This document shows positions 35,176-52,125 of a stretch of DNA of 64,000 nt, piece by piece; the first letter of the stretch is position 1; each line of letters begins with the position of its first letter. The position numbers were made by a program, and so were the translations under genes. This DNA is from Miscanthus floridulus. Lineage: Eukaryota > Streptophyta > Magnoliopsida > Poales > Poaceae. The notes beneath the pieces are model-generated. The model did no database searches. It saw only the letters and a list, made by a program, of their open reading frames with translations, and was not told the origin of the DNA. The stretch is taken from positions 55,862,078 to 55,926,077 of the forward strand of contig NC_089591.1 of the NCBI RefSeq assembly GCF_019320115.1, written 5' to 3'.

Positions 35176-36504
35176 CCGTTATTACAAAGGCCTATCCCAC
35201 CCACTCGAGTTTGTAGCAAACACTACACCACTGACTGCACTAAACATACATGAAGCCAATTTCGTTCGTATTTCCCTTATAGAGCGTCCAACACAATATT
35301 TATCAGAGTTACCTAATATAAACGTACACTAGGTTTTGGCTATCTGGAAAATTTCTTCGGTATAACATAATGATAATGAATAGCCATAACCTAAGCACTA
35401 GTTAAGTTGTGGCTCGCTCTACACCGGCGACCTAAGGCTCTGTTTGGAATGCAGAAAAAGTTTCCTATTCCTATATTTTTCTGTAAAATTTCTATATAAT
35501 TCCTATGAAATTTCTACATTCCAAACATAAAACATGCAGAATCGGTTGAACATGTGGTTTCATAGGTTGCTTTTTAACAAAGTTATTTGCAAAAAAGAAG
35601 CACACCTCTCGTGTGCGTGCAATATCAAAATCCATGTGTTATATAGACCCCATTTAGAACGTATGATTTTTTCCCATTTCTTGTGTTTTACTATGAAAAT
35701 AAACTAATTTTTGTGAAATTTTTGTACAATTTGTAAAAAAAAAGTTTTTTTTGCGATGAAATTTGTAAAAAAAAATGTTGCGTTACAAAAAGATCCATAT
35801 AGTGAATTTGTTCAATTTCCCCTGCAAAAAGAGTCGTTTGGGATTTTAACACATGTAACAGTAGACATTATTCTACCATGAAGAATTGCCGGTCCTTTGT
35901 TAGATAACCCTAAAAACAGGGATGACTACGGGTTAGATGTTGGCGCAAGTGGAGCAACTTGTTTGCGACAAAACTAGCAAAAATATCTTGTTGGTGCAAT
36001 TTTGCACCTGTGCCCACGTGGCCACGTTTGTGGGGGCGCTCGTGTGTTTTGAGCACTCGTCAAATTTGTTAATCTAACGAGTAATATATCATCATGATTA
36101 TATTTATCAGTATCGAGAATTGAAAACAAGTAAGGTTTATCAATTAGATATCACACATCTAGTCATCTATATAGGTGTTGTGTAATTATACAAGTTTTTA
36201 AAATAGGCTAAAAGTCTAATACTTACTCGATAGGCACTATATCAAACATGGTGTTTGCAACATGTTCCTTATATTTCGGGTGCCGATAGGCACCGTGTGA
36301 TTTAGCAAGCTTAACGCACCTATAAAAAGTTAGCCTAAAAAAAGCAGCTGTCCATGTATACTAGTAGATGTCAAAGTCTAGGACCTATGATCTTAGGGCA
36401 GGACACCAGTCATACACTGTCTGTCTCGGCAAATTACTCGTCTCTTTCTCCGTGTGCCGAGGTCTCTCCATCTCCACGGGGCACGCTCGACCAGATGCTT
36501 CGTA
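35176..36504. other. Intergenic AT-rich DNA
   Basis: No gene is seen. A half-MITE-like stretch with CTCTGTTTGGAATGC and CATTCCAAAC ends lies at about 35435-35527. Poly-A and poly-T runs are frequent at 35730-35780. Confidence 0.4.
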
Positions 36505-36700
36505 CTACCTCTGTTCCAAAAGAATATAATTCTAGATAGATTCTCAGTCACGATATATATATATATACACACCATGAAAATATGTTTCATAAAAAATCTA
36601 ATGATACACATCTAGTTTAATAGTACTTATATAAAATTTGTTAAACTTGATATACTTTAACATAGCATTGTTATAGAATTGCATCCTATTATAGAGGGAG
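36505..36700. mobile_element. MITE, Stowaway-like, degenerate
   Basis: It begins CTACCTCTGTTCCAAAAG and ends CCTATTATAGAGGGAG, flanked by TA on both sides as expected for Tc1/mariner-type MITEs. A short TA microsatellite lies inside at about 36555. Confidence 0.6.
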
Positions 36701-36741
36701 TACTTTGGTTAGACTAAGCCTTTGGTACCTCTACAGACACT

Positions 36742-37009
36742 GCTTCCTCCATTCTATACAAAATATCATTCATATTCTCGAGAAGTCAAATATTATTAAA
36801 TTTTACTAAATATATAAGAAAGCATTAACATTTATGATGCATAATTAGTATTGTTAGATAAATCATTGGATATATTTTTATCCTAAACTTATCTAGAGAT
36901 ACAAACATTACTAATATTTTTTTTATAGATTTAATTAGATGTAAGAAAGTTTTTGATCACCACAGACCGCAAAATCTTATAATGACACTATTTCTAAGAC
37001 GGAGGGAGC
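36742..37009. mobile_element. MITE, Stowaway-like, degenerate
   Basis: It begins CTTCCTCCATTCTATACAAA and ends TTTCTAAGACGGAGGGAG, with AT-rich inverted arms. It lies within 400 bases of the HCT promoter. Confidence 0.55.
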
Positions 37010-37381
37010 AGAGGGCGTAATCCGAATGATCTATGCAAAATCCGACTGAGACCACCAGCCATCATGTAGCGGTTGGTCATAGCCTAATCCGACGCCCCCG
37101 CTACTGTGCAGAAGGGCCCAGAGCGTCGTCCAGTGTGCTGACGATGGAGTGTGGACCATGTTCATTGCAATTCGTCTCCGCGGCTCCGTCCCTGTCGCCT
37201 CCACGTCCCCGTCCCACCAACCCCCAACTCCACTCTTCGTCGCCACGCCACCTCCTTCAGACGCACTGCGCCGGCCCGAAGGGGAGGAGGAGCGGTGAAA
37301 AGAAAAGAGAAGAAAATGGGAGGAGCGGAAGCCAATCCGAGCAAGTCAGAGGATCCGCCCGCCTCCCCCGAGATCTCCGCC

Positions 37382-37388
37382 TATAAAA
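37382..37388 (+). promoter_or_regulatory. TATA box of the HCT gene
   Basis: CTATAAAATCCGCC lies 289 bases before the start codon, in a GC-rich, C-rich context typical of grass core promoters. Transcription probably starts near 37412. Confidence 0.6.
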
Positions 37389-37411
37389 TCCGCCCCACCC
37401 CCCACTCTCCC

Positions 37412-42430
<5,019 letters not shown>

Positions 42431-43724
42431 ACGGAATGTCAGCGCCGACTATTGAAGGAGGATGTTATAGGGCGAGAGGCTTTATGTTGTACCCAAATTC
42501 TCTCAGATAAAATACTGAAGTTTGAAGTGAACCCAGTGGCTGCACTTTCACTTTTGAAGACTTGCAGAGCTACCTTTTGCGCCCTTTGGGGGATGTTTTT
42601 GGCAAACCTATAATTGTATGGGTTACCGATAGATGAGTTGTTTTAGGGGAAAGATCGATTATAGAGAAAGGGTAGACATTTTCTGTGAAGAAACATAGTA
42701 AAAATCATTGTAAGGAACAAACTCCAATAGCAAACTCGATGTGGGGTTACTTGAGCATGGAATAATCTATCAGCAATTTGGCAATCCACATTTTTCTACC
42801 TGTACGACGGAGAAATAGCTGAGATTGAGCTGCAATTGCAACTGATTAAACTCTTATCAAGTTGACTGAAGTTTCCTCAGTGGCCAATCTTGATCTTTCT
42901 GCAGGTGTGGGTCACAACAGGTGCAGATCTTCGCCCTTTTTCTGAGGCTTCAAAAGAGCGCCAAAGTGAAGATCCTCAACTGCTGCAGGCTGAGATACAA
43001 CTGAACACACAGGCTGAGGTTTTGAGGCTGAGGTTGAAAACACGGGCAGATGGAGCCATCGACTCTTCTCCAATGGGCACTGCCATGCTGCAAGGCTACT
43101 CATCATGACATGGATTGCAGTAGCAGACGTGGAGGTTTGGGTAGTAGTCTAAGGTGGTGGTGTGTTGGAGAAGCCCTTATCAACCAGTGTACCCCTTTGG
43201 ATCTGCTGCAAGCCTGATCATAATACCCGGTTGTTGTGCCTTTGATAAAAGTATGTTCGGAATCGTTGCACCTCCATGAGAAAGGAGACAAAACATAGAA
43301 CACAGCACCTTATTTCAAGGACTAAAACAATAGATTGTTGATCATTCGCCCAAAAAAAGATATTTTATAATGGATATTCAATTAATAAAAAAATACATTG
43401 GCTCCTTCCTGTCAATAATGTATAGAGGTTTAGAAGGAGAGAATTGACAGTATGTGAAGAGAGAGCATGCAAACAGGAATGTTTTGGGCCATTAATTTAA
43501 CCATGAATGACAATGACATCAACGAATTCAGAATCCAAAGTAAATTTGGAAGTAATCAGATAGATTTCTTCACTGAACCATCCTTTTCGGAGAGCTTCCA
43601 AATCTAAGAATTTGGGTTCAAAACAGAGACGGTAGAAGTTGCTCTTAGAATCTATCAACGCACGATATTTTATTTGTTAGATCCGAAATCAAGGGCCCAT
43701 ATCAAATCACCCTTTCTATACTTT
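42431..43724 (+). other. 3' UTR and downstream flank of HCT
   Basis: The segment up to about 42900 is shared, diverged, with 57295-57840 behind the pseudogene, so it belonged to the duplicated unit. A 72-codon frame at 42890-43108 is Gln/Glu/Arg-rich and unrecognised. Nothing else is seen. Confidence 0.5.
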
Positions 43725-43852
43725 GGTCCCGTTCGCTTCGCTGAAAAAAACAAGCTAAAACACTATCTCAACTGATTTGTTGTGAGAAAAAAATACTATT
43801 CCAACTAAAAAACAAACTAAAAAAACGAATTATAAGAGAAATGAAAAGGCCC
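43725..43852. mobile_element. hAT-like MITE
   Basis: GGTCCCGTTCGCTTCGCTG at the left and GAGAAATGAAAAGGCCC at the right, with ACTGATTTGTTGTGAGA inside, match the common grass MITE family also seen at 45651 and 52007. The right end is mutated. Confidence 0.6.
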
Positions 43853-44161
43853 TTATCTCCTACCCTTTCTTCCAAGTGCCCATCCATGCCCGCCCAACGC
43901 TAGATGCGACTGTGCGGCCCCACCACCAATGCGTTTCCACCCGACTTCGGGTAGTGCTGCACGATCGGAGCCACCTCAGCAGCCTAGCAGCGCCTCTAAA
44001 CAGCGAACGCTCATCCAAAACAGCGATCAATTTTTAGACATTTTTTTTTGGAAAAAATCCCCCTCTTTCCTTTTTTGGAAGCAACTCAACCAAACCGGCC
44101 AACCAACTGCGCGCGCACAGCTTATGGTACCGCGCCTCTCACTTCCTGCGCTTTGTTAGGA

Positions 44162-44882
44162 AGCGCTGACGTAATAAAAAAAGAAACATTTATTTTAAAA
44201 TACTATAACTTTTGAACGGTGCATCTGTTTTTAATTCCGTCTGTACTGGTGTGTTCTACGCGACGTGACTAATAAAACTAGATCCCACTTATATATGTTT
44301 TAAAGAATTTTTTCTAGTACTAATTTCTGTATAATAACTTATAACATATAACTTATACATAAAACTTATTACGTATAACTTATAATATATAACTTATCCT
44401 AAAGGTTAGAAACACAAAAATTATAAAACAAAACTTATGTACAAAAGCTATTAAACACAAAGGAACAATTAACTTATAATTTATGCCAAAACTTGGAAAC
44501 ACAAAAAATTATTAAACATAAGGAACGAATTAAATAATAACTTATGCTAAAACATGGGAACACAAAAGTTACGGAACACAACTTATATACAAAAGTTATC
44601 AAACATAACTTTTATAAATAAGTTATTCTGTATAACTTATGTATATAAGTTATTCTATATAATGTATGTACGTAAGTTATTCAATACAACTTTATATATT
44701 ATAAATACATATAAATTGCTACTGAAAAAATTATTTAAAACATATTTAAATGAGGTCTAGTTTTGTTCGCTTTGTCGTGCAGAACATATCGGTACAGATG
44801 GAATTTAAAATGGATACACAGTTCAGAAGTTATAATAATTTCAAAATAAATACTTTGATTAGTTTTTGCTGATGTCAGCGCT
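44162..44882. mobile_element. Long-terminal-inverted-repeat element, AT-rich core
   Basis: The arms 44162-44320 and 44725-44882 are inverted copies of each other (AGCGCTGAC ends, then TATTTTAAAATACTATAACT pairing with its diverged complement). The 400-base core repeats the words AACTTAT and TAAGTTAT many times. It encodes no protein. Long inverted arms suggest a Mutator-like or foldback element, but no target duplication was confirmed. Confidence 0.55.
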
Positions 44883-45650
44883 GACATCAGCGCATGCATA
44901 ACCGCTCAGGGAGGGGAGGCACGCCAGTTGAGACGTACGCGTCTGTAGGAGCGTTCGCTGGATTCCTTGCCGGTGAACGATCACTGAACTGGATTTGGGG
45001 CAGCCTAGCCTATATGAACGTTGCTCTCATCAAGTCTGGACGCGCTCCCTTGTTGCCACCATCTCTCGCTGGCTTCGGCAGCGCACCCTTACCCCCCTCC
45101 CGCCGCTGTCCATGACCACCACACGCTAACCTGGCTCCTCCAGGCTATTAATTTGATGCCCTTGCCCCTACTTACCCAATCGTCATTGTCGTCCTGGCTA
45201 GCGGTAGTATTGCTGCCTCACCCCTCCCCTCCCGCACTTGCCACCAGTCCACCATTGTTGAGCCGGCTTGGCATCCTTAGATTCACCAGATTTTTCTATA
45301 AGCGTGCCAGAATCCTTGCATGAGACCTTAAACCCCGAGCCTTGCACCTTAACCGCATCTGAGTCTCTGAGCCATGATGGGGTTAGAGGAGGCAACCTTA
45401 CTACTCAAATCGGACGGATTAGAGGTTGATTTGGGCTTGAATTGGACATGAGAGAAATAGAGCGTTGAATTTCGCCAAAAGACTCGATGCTCTTTAGGAT
45501 TCCCATTTTGTGTTTATTTCACCCATATACCTAAGGTTGATAAATTGTGACTACAACACACAAAAAGAGTTTTGTAAAACAGCTTTTAACCCTCATGGCA
45601 ATAGAAAACAATGGGAGATATGAAAGTGTTTGTACTTTTCATTAGTCCTT
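44883..45650. other. Intergenic DNA
   Basis: Short GC-rich frames at 44894-45395 have no recognised translation. No RNA gene or repeat was seen. Confidence 0.4.
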
Positions 45651-45771
45651 CAGCCTGTTCGGGAGGCCGTATCGTATCGTGGATTATTTACTGCTGGCTG
45701 GTTTGGTGTAAGAGAAAAACACAGTTCCCGGCTGGAAATTTACGATCGTTTACGAGCAAGCGAACAGGCTG
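45651..45771. mobile_element. hAT-like MITE with perfect short ends
   Basis: CAGCCTGTTCG and CGAACAGGCTG are exact inverted repeats. The interior GTGTAAGAGAAAAACACAGT is typical of the grass GTTCGCTTGG MITE group. Confidence 0.7.
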
Positions 45772-46527
45772 CTTGTTGGAGCACCTAGAACGTTTTTTAA
45801 TGAGTCTATAACATATATTTTGTTGAGTAGAGTATTATTCCTGGTTCGGGGATCGTTGTTCAACGTTGGGATTATACAAGCATTCCAAATTCACTTGGAA
45901 ATGGTCACATGTTGAAGAGAAACTCTTTTTAGTTGAAGAGAACCGGACAGCCTTTGTGCTAAGGTTTTGAAAGCTAAATATTATCCTCAAGGCAATTTGC
46001 TGGATAGAGCTCCGGCTGGTGAGGCCTCGCAGACTTAGTGTGCAATTGAATATGGACTAGAGCTGCTGAAACAGGGAGTGATTCATCGTATAGGAGATGG
46101 AAGGTCTACCCAGATTTGGTGGGATAATTGGCTGCCCAAGGAGTACGGTCTTAAACCGATTGGACCCTGTCGCATGTGCACAGGCTCAGGTGGGTTCACT
46201 ATCTTATTGATGACAATGGTGATTGGGATGAAACGGCTGTACGCAGGTACTTCTATCCTTGTGATGCAGCGGAGATTTTTAGTATCAAGCTTCCTGAGCA
46301 GCGTACTGCTGACTTTGTTGCATGCCATTATGAGAAAACCGGCATTTTTTTTTCTGTGAGAAGTGCTTACTGGTTAGTGGTACGGAATCAGTATAGAGTT
46401 GGAGCTCCTGGCAGTAGCGCAAGTTCAGATCAGGGCCGTGCCGGATGGAACAAGCTATGGCAGGTACGAGTGCCATCCAAGGTCTCTGTCTTTGCTATGA
46501 AAGCTGCCAATAATGGCTTGCCGACCA

Positions 46528-46949
46528 TGTTAGTTGATCTCCACCAATAGGCTCAATGGTCCATTGGACCCTTGCCTCTGCTCCCTGATCGGGGGAGCCC
46601 AACCCTAACTGGTTGGTGGGCCCCTGTCGCACAGCACATATATATAGAGGAGTGGGGAACTGGGCTCGGGTCACGAGGTTGAACGGAGCCACCATCCCAC
46701 CCACAGAAAACCTAATCCGATCTTAAAGAAGTGCTGCCAGCGACGGGATGAGCCCGCCACCACCGCCGTCGCTCCTGCAGGGCCATCACCGTACCACTAC
46801 GGACTTCACCGAGCCGGAGCTGCCTCTACACTGCCGTCCAAGCTGCTGCGGCGCTATGGGCAGAGCGGTGAATCTTCGCAAAGGGTGAGAAGACTCACAC
46901 CGGATCTACGGGTTACACGCACATAAAGGTACACCATTCAATTCTAACA
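46528..46949 (+). repeat. 5' LTR of element E
   Basis: It matches 51590-52003 with few differences. TATATATATAGAGGAG near 46638 is the probable promoter core. Confidence 0.85.
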
Positions 46950-46951
46950 AG

Positions 46952-46966
46952 GGTACCAGAGCTAGG
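46952..46966 (+). other. Primer binding site of element E
   Basis: GGTACCAGAGCTAGG starts three bases after the LTR. It resembles the TGGTATCAGAGCTAGG methionine-type site with one change. Confidence 0.7.
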
Positions 46967-48416
46967 TTGCCTCTGTGTGTCGGGTACCATTCAATCCGAA
47001 AGGGGAAGGGGTGGATCTACCTTGCCGTGCGTCGGGATGTCCCTTCGCCGGCGCGGGAGAAGAAGCCGAGCCGAGGGAGCTGGATCGCCGGGCTCGGCTA
47101 AGGAAGCGCCGCGGCCAGGCCGCTCGACGGCGGCGTGCTCACCCGTTGGGGATCACGTGGGCCGGCGAGGGGGCCGGCGACGGCGCCATGGCCGCTCCAC
47201 CGTCGTCGCTCTCGCTTCGCTGGCTCTCGGTGTCTCGCTGTGGCGGCACTGTTGCGCTGAGGTAGAGAGAGGAGAGAGCGGCGAAGAAGAGAGAGAAGCA
47301 GACGGAGAGAAATGAAGCTAGGGTTTTCCTCGGGGGCTCACGGCGTCGCGTTTTATCCGAGCGAAATGCGCGCTCGGCCGTCGAATCTGGACGGACGGCC
47401 GAGATCGAATGGGCCATGTCGCCGGCCCAGGCGGGCGCGAGCGCGCCGCGGCACTTTGCCGGCCCAGGCCCAGGTTGTGGCCTGGGTGCGGCCTACGCGC
47501 CCGCGGACAGATGGGCCGAGTCGGTTTTGACCGGCTTGGGCCGACACAGGAATAGCAAGAGCCCAGTTTCGTTTTTTCTTTTTCTGGAAAATTGAAAATG
47601 CAAATTAGCTCAAAAGAAAAATAGAAAAATGTATTTTACCTGTGGGTAAAATTCAAGAAATTGAGTATACGTTTTCCGCTGCTAAAGAAAAAGTATATTC
47701 TTCAGTGATTTTGAACCGACGTGATATTTAACTGAAGAAAAAGAAAGTTTTTCCAGTAAATATTTATTTCCTGGAAATTGATTAATGGATTAAAGAAAAT
47801 AGAAAAAGCAATTTTTCCTGTGGGTAAAATTCAAGGAAAAGAGAGTTTTTCCACGGCCAAAGAAATTATTGATTCTCCAGTTATTTTGAACCAATGTGGT
47901 ATTTAATTAGAGAAAAAGAGTTTTGATAAAATTATGATGTTGTTATTTTCTGACCAACGTTGTTAATAACAATATCGTAATGTTAATGATTTATGCATTA
48001 ATTCTACTTCTGCCCAACGGTGATATAGAATTAGTGTATAAGAACAGATGTTAATTTTAATGATTTATGCATTAATTCTACTTCTGCCCAACGGTGATGT
48101 AGAATTAGTGTGTAAGAACAGTTGTGAAAGTTAATGATTTATGCATTAATTCTATTTCTGTCCAACGGTGATGTAGAATTAGTGTATAAGAATAATTGTA
48201 TGTTTTGATTTTGACCAACGTTGGAATCAAGGCATGCAAATGATGTTATTTTTATGTTAAGAAAAGTTTTGACCTGGTTTTCATCTTGTTTAAGGTGGAC
48301 TAGGTAGTCAACTCACCGTGTTCCACTGAGTTTGTGGTACCGGTGAGGGAGACAAAAGAGAATGATGCCACTTAGGCAACTAAAGAGAGAGATTTTAAAT
48401 CCCAAAAGATAGTCCT
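46967..48416 (+). other. Leader of element E, GC-rich then AT-rich, with a tandem repeat
   Basis: 1.4 kb between the primer site and gag. The first 560 bases are GC-rich with no recognised product. A three-copy tandem repeat of 73-75 bases starts at 47983, 48058 and 48131 (core TTAATGATTTATGCATTAAT). A shorter direct repeat containing CCTGTGGGTAAAATTCAAG occurs at about 47639 and 47818. Confidence 0.6.
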
Positions 48417-51380
48417 ATGACCTTTGTGCATAGGAAGTGGGTCACTGTCAACAAGAAATATTTGGCTGTGATAAAGAACATGATTGAACCTGCAATTGTG
48501 GGCTTAATCCCAGAGTATGACACGGTCACCGAGTACCTCGATAGAATAAAGAGTCAGTTCACTGGCTCTTTAAACACATATGCTACCCAGCTGATAAAGC
48601 AGCTGGTGATAGAGTGTTACTCTAGAAATGGTGGCATAAGAGAGCTCACGATGCATTGTCGAAATTATGGCATTATCGTTCAGGCCATATTTCGAGGGGA
48701 AAAATAGAAAGATAAGTTAAGAAGATATTCTTCCTCCATTAGAGCTCTTAGATTTAGAACAATACAGAGAATGCATAAAAGAAAAGTATGTAAAGAAAAT
48801 TAAGAAAGATGACAAACGAAGCGCAGAAATTTTATAGATTATTTACACAAACATCTGTGGTCAGTTTCCTATAAAGAGTGTGGATGGTTATGATTCGTTC
48901 ATAACATTCACAAATGATTACTCCCATTATGACTATATTTATCCAATCAAAGAAAGAACAGAAGCATTGGATAAATTTAAGATATTAAAGATTAAGATAG
49001 TCAGGTCTGACCATGGGGGAGTATTACGGTCGGCATACCCTAAAAGAATGGCATAGTAGCCCAATATTCTACACCGGGCGAACCTCAGCAGAATAGAGTA
49101 GCTAAAAGAATCAATCGTACCCTGATGGATATGGTGAACAATATGATAAGTTACTCCACCTTATAGTTGAGCCTATGGATGGAGGCCATAAAACCGCTAT
49201 TCATATTCTCAATAGAGTATTAAGAAAGTCGGTGCTCAAAACACCGTATGAGTTGTGGACAGAAAGAGTACCCTCACTTAACCACTTGCGTGTGTGTGGG
49301 GAGCCCTGCTGAGGCTAAAGTATTTAACCCAAACAAGGAAGTTATATCCTAAAATAGTAAGTTGCCATTTGTTTGGCTATATAGAAAAGTCAAAAGGTTT
49401 TCGTTTCTACTGTCCAGAGAGACACACAAAGTTTGTGGAAACGAGACACGTTGTTTTCCTAGAGGATGAAAAGATGAGGAGGAGCATGGTAGCTCGAGAA
49501 ATTGACCTTGAAGTGAATCGGGTGTATGCGCCCACTCCAATGATTCATGAGCCAATTTTCTCACTACATGCTGTCGCTGCACCGACAGTGCAAGATACTA
49601 TGGTGTCAGCACCTGTTGTTATTCTACCTATGGCAACAATGAATGAAAATGAGAAACCTGTTCTTCAGGATTCTATAGAACCTATTGCCACATATGAGGG
49701 GGAGCAACAACAGCCTCAAACAGTAGATGTGCCAAATATGGAGGCCCCTAGAAGGTCTCAAAGAGTTAGAAATCAGCTATTTCTGCTGATTATGAAGTGT
49801 ATAACACTAAGGAATTTCAAATAGAGGATGATCCCACCTCATTTGAAGAAGCCATGAGAAGTGATCATTCATCAAAGTGGCTTGAGGCCATGAAAGATGA
49901 AATAAAATCGATGAATGCCAATAAAGTTTGGGATTTGGAAATAATTTCTAAAAGAGCCAAAACAGTAGGCTGAAAATGGGTCTACAAAACAAAACTTGAC
50001 TCTCAAGGGAATATAGAGAAATATAAAGCGCGACTTGTGGCAAAAGTCTATATGCAAAGAGAAGGAATTAATTACAATGAGACCTTTTCTCCAGTCTCAT
50101 GTAAAGTTTCCTTCAGAATCATAATGGCATTAGAGCCACATTACGATTAAGAATTATATCATATGGATGTAAAGACGGCATTTCTCAACAGAGACTTGGA
50201 GGAAAATGTTTACATGGCACAACCGAAAGGTTTTGTTATGGAAGGAAAAGAACGAATGGGATGCCGCCTAAAGAAATCCATTTATGGATTAAAACAAGCT
50301 TCAAGACAGTGGTACTTGAAGTTTGATCAGACAATAAAGATTTTTGGGTTTTAAAGAGAATGTAGATGACAATTGTGTCTATGTAAAGTTTAAGAATGAG
50401 AAGTTTATCTTCCTTGTCCTATATGTGGATGATATCTTACTTGCTAGTAGTGATGTCAGTCTACTACAGGAGACAGAAGTTTTATCCTCAAAACTTGATA
50501 TAAAAGATCTTAGTGAAGTCTCATTCGTTCTAGGGATCGAGATTCATCGAGATATAAGAAAAGGGGTATTAGGACTGTCACAAAAGGCATACATACAAAG
50601 AATCTTAAAGAAATTTAGTATGTATAAATGTAGTCCCTCACCTGCTCCTATAGTCAAGGGCGATAGATATGGAGATTTTTAATGCCCCAGGAACCAATAT
50701 GAGCGCAATCAAATGAAAGTGGTTTCATATGCTTCAGCTGTCGGAAGCTTGCAACATGTTCAAGTATGTATGCGCCCTGACTTAGCATTTGTTACCGGGT
50801 TTTTACTTGGCAGATTCTAGAGCTATTATGGAACAGAATACTGAAATTGATATAGAAAGTCTTGCGTTATTTGCAAGGAATGAAAGGCCTCATGATGACG
50901 AATAGAAGATCTGATTGACTCCACATAGTGGGATATTCAGATTCTGATTATGTGAGAGTGAATATATATCTAGACGTGGATTTTCTATCATCTCGCAAAG
51001 GGGAGCTATTTCATGGAAAAGCTCAAAGCAAACTATCACTATATCATCCACAATGTATGACAGTTTGTAGCGTGTTATGAGGTAATGGGCAGGTGAACTG
51101 ACTAAAGAAGTTCATACCCGGTTTAGAGGTGGTTGACGACATCTATAGACCACTTAAAGTTATACTGCGATTATAATCTGGCAGTATAGTATGCTCACAA
51201 CATAAGTCAAGTGGTGCTGTCAAACACATTGACATAGAGTAATGTTGTGAAAGATAAAGTCCGGGATTAAGTCATAAGTCTTGAGCATATATGTACAGAA
51301 AAGATGCTCGCGGATCCGCTTACAAAAGGCTTACCACCCAACATGTTCAGAGAACATGGTGTTCAGAGAACATGTAGCTA
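48417..51380 (+). pseudogene. gag-pol of element E, broken
   Basis: The gag remnant (48417-48707) carries the copia segment EYLDRIKSQFTGSLNTYATQ. The integrase remnant (about 48840-49275) has SVDGYDSFITFTNDYSHYDY and VRSDHGG but also internal deletions and stops. The linker after integrase (49294-49824) has GFRFYCPERHTKFVETRHVV. Reverse transcriptase (about 49830-50690) keeps MDVKTAFLNRDLEENVYMAQ, SIYGLKQASRQWYLKF and the catalytic YVDD at 50422-50433. RNase H remnants run to about 51380, ending ADPLTKGLPPN. At least six frame breaks are visible. Confidence 0.78.
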
Positions 51381-51578
51381 GCATGGGTTTAAGAAAAAGT
51401 CTAAAATTCCTAGACAAAAGAAGGCCCAAATATAAGTATCTATTTTAGAATAGAGTAGTGTATTGTAGCTGTTAAGTCTATCGGCAATGGACCGTGATGA
51501 TGAGACATGCTCTATGCGCTAATCTGTAATGGAATGAACAAAAGTAAATGATATGAAAGTGAAAGATGGAATGAGATC

Positions 51579-51589
51579 AAGGGGGAGAA
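51579..51589 (+). other. Polypurine tract of element E
   Basis: AAGGGGGAGAA lies directly before the TGTTAGTTGATC start of the 3' LTR. Confidence 0.8.
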
Positions 51590-52003
51590 TGTTAGTTGAT
51601 CTCCACCAATAGGCCCAACGGCCTATTAGGCCCTTGCCTCTGCTCCCTGATCGGGGGAGCCCAACCCTAACTGGTTGGTGGGCCCCTGTCGTATAGCACA
51701 TATATATAGAGGAGTGGGGAATTGGGCTCGGGTCACGAGGTTGAACGGAGCCACCATCCCACCACAGAAAATCCTAATCCGATCCTAAAGAAGTGCTGCC
51801 AGCGACGGGATGAGCCCGCCACCACCGTCGTCGCTCCTGTAGGGCCATCACCGTACCACTACGGACTTCACCGAGCCAGAGCTGCCTCTACACTGCCGTC
51901 CAAGCTGCTGCGGCGCCATGGACAGAGCGGTGAATCTTCGCAAAGGGTGAGAAGACTCACACCGGATCTACGGGTTACACGCACAGAAAGGTACACCATT
52001 TAA
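51590..52003 (+). repeat. 3' LTR of element E, truncated at its end
   Basis: It matches the 5' LTR up to GGTACACCATTTAA. The final bases including TTCTAACA are gone at the junction with the MITE. Confidence 0.82.
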
Positions 52004-52006
52004 TAA

Positions 52007-52125
52007 GCGCCCTGTTCGCTTGGCTTATAAGCCGTACTTTTTCAGCCAACGAACAATATTTTTCTCTCACAATAAATCAGCCAACGGTACTTTCAGCCAT
52101 GGCTTATCAGCCAAGCGAAAGGGGC
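52007..52125. mobile_element. hAT-like MITE at the element E / LINE junction
   Basis: GCGCCCTGTTCGCTTGGCTT and AGCCAAGCGAAAGGGGC form near-perfect inverted ends, with TTCTCTCACAATAAATCAGC inside. It replaces the junction between the copia LTR and the LINE. Confidence 0.75.

Larger units (their letters stand above)
46528..52006 (+). mobile_element. Element E: Ty1/copia retrotransposon, decayed
   Basis: A plus-strand element with 422-bp LTRs that start TGTTAGTTGATC and end TTCTAACA. A primer binding site follows the 5' LTR and a purine tract precedes the 3' LTR. The interior carries recognisable gag, integrase, reverse transcriptase (YVDD) and RNase H remnants with many stops. The outer end of the 3' LTR and the right target duplication are missing where a MITE (52007-52125) now sits. 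It is inserted in the LINE zinc-finger coding region. Confidence 0.85.

Noticed and set aside
46975..47315. GC-rich frame in the leader of element E as a captured gene
   Set aside because: There is no recognisable domain, and both the plus and minus frames are open, which is typical of GC-rich leaders.
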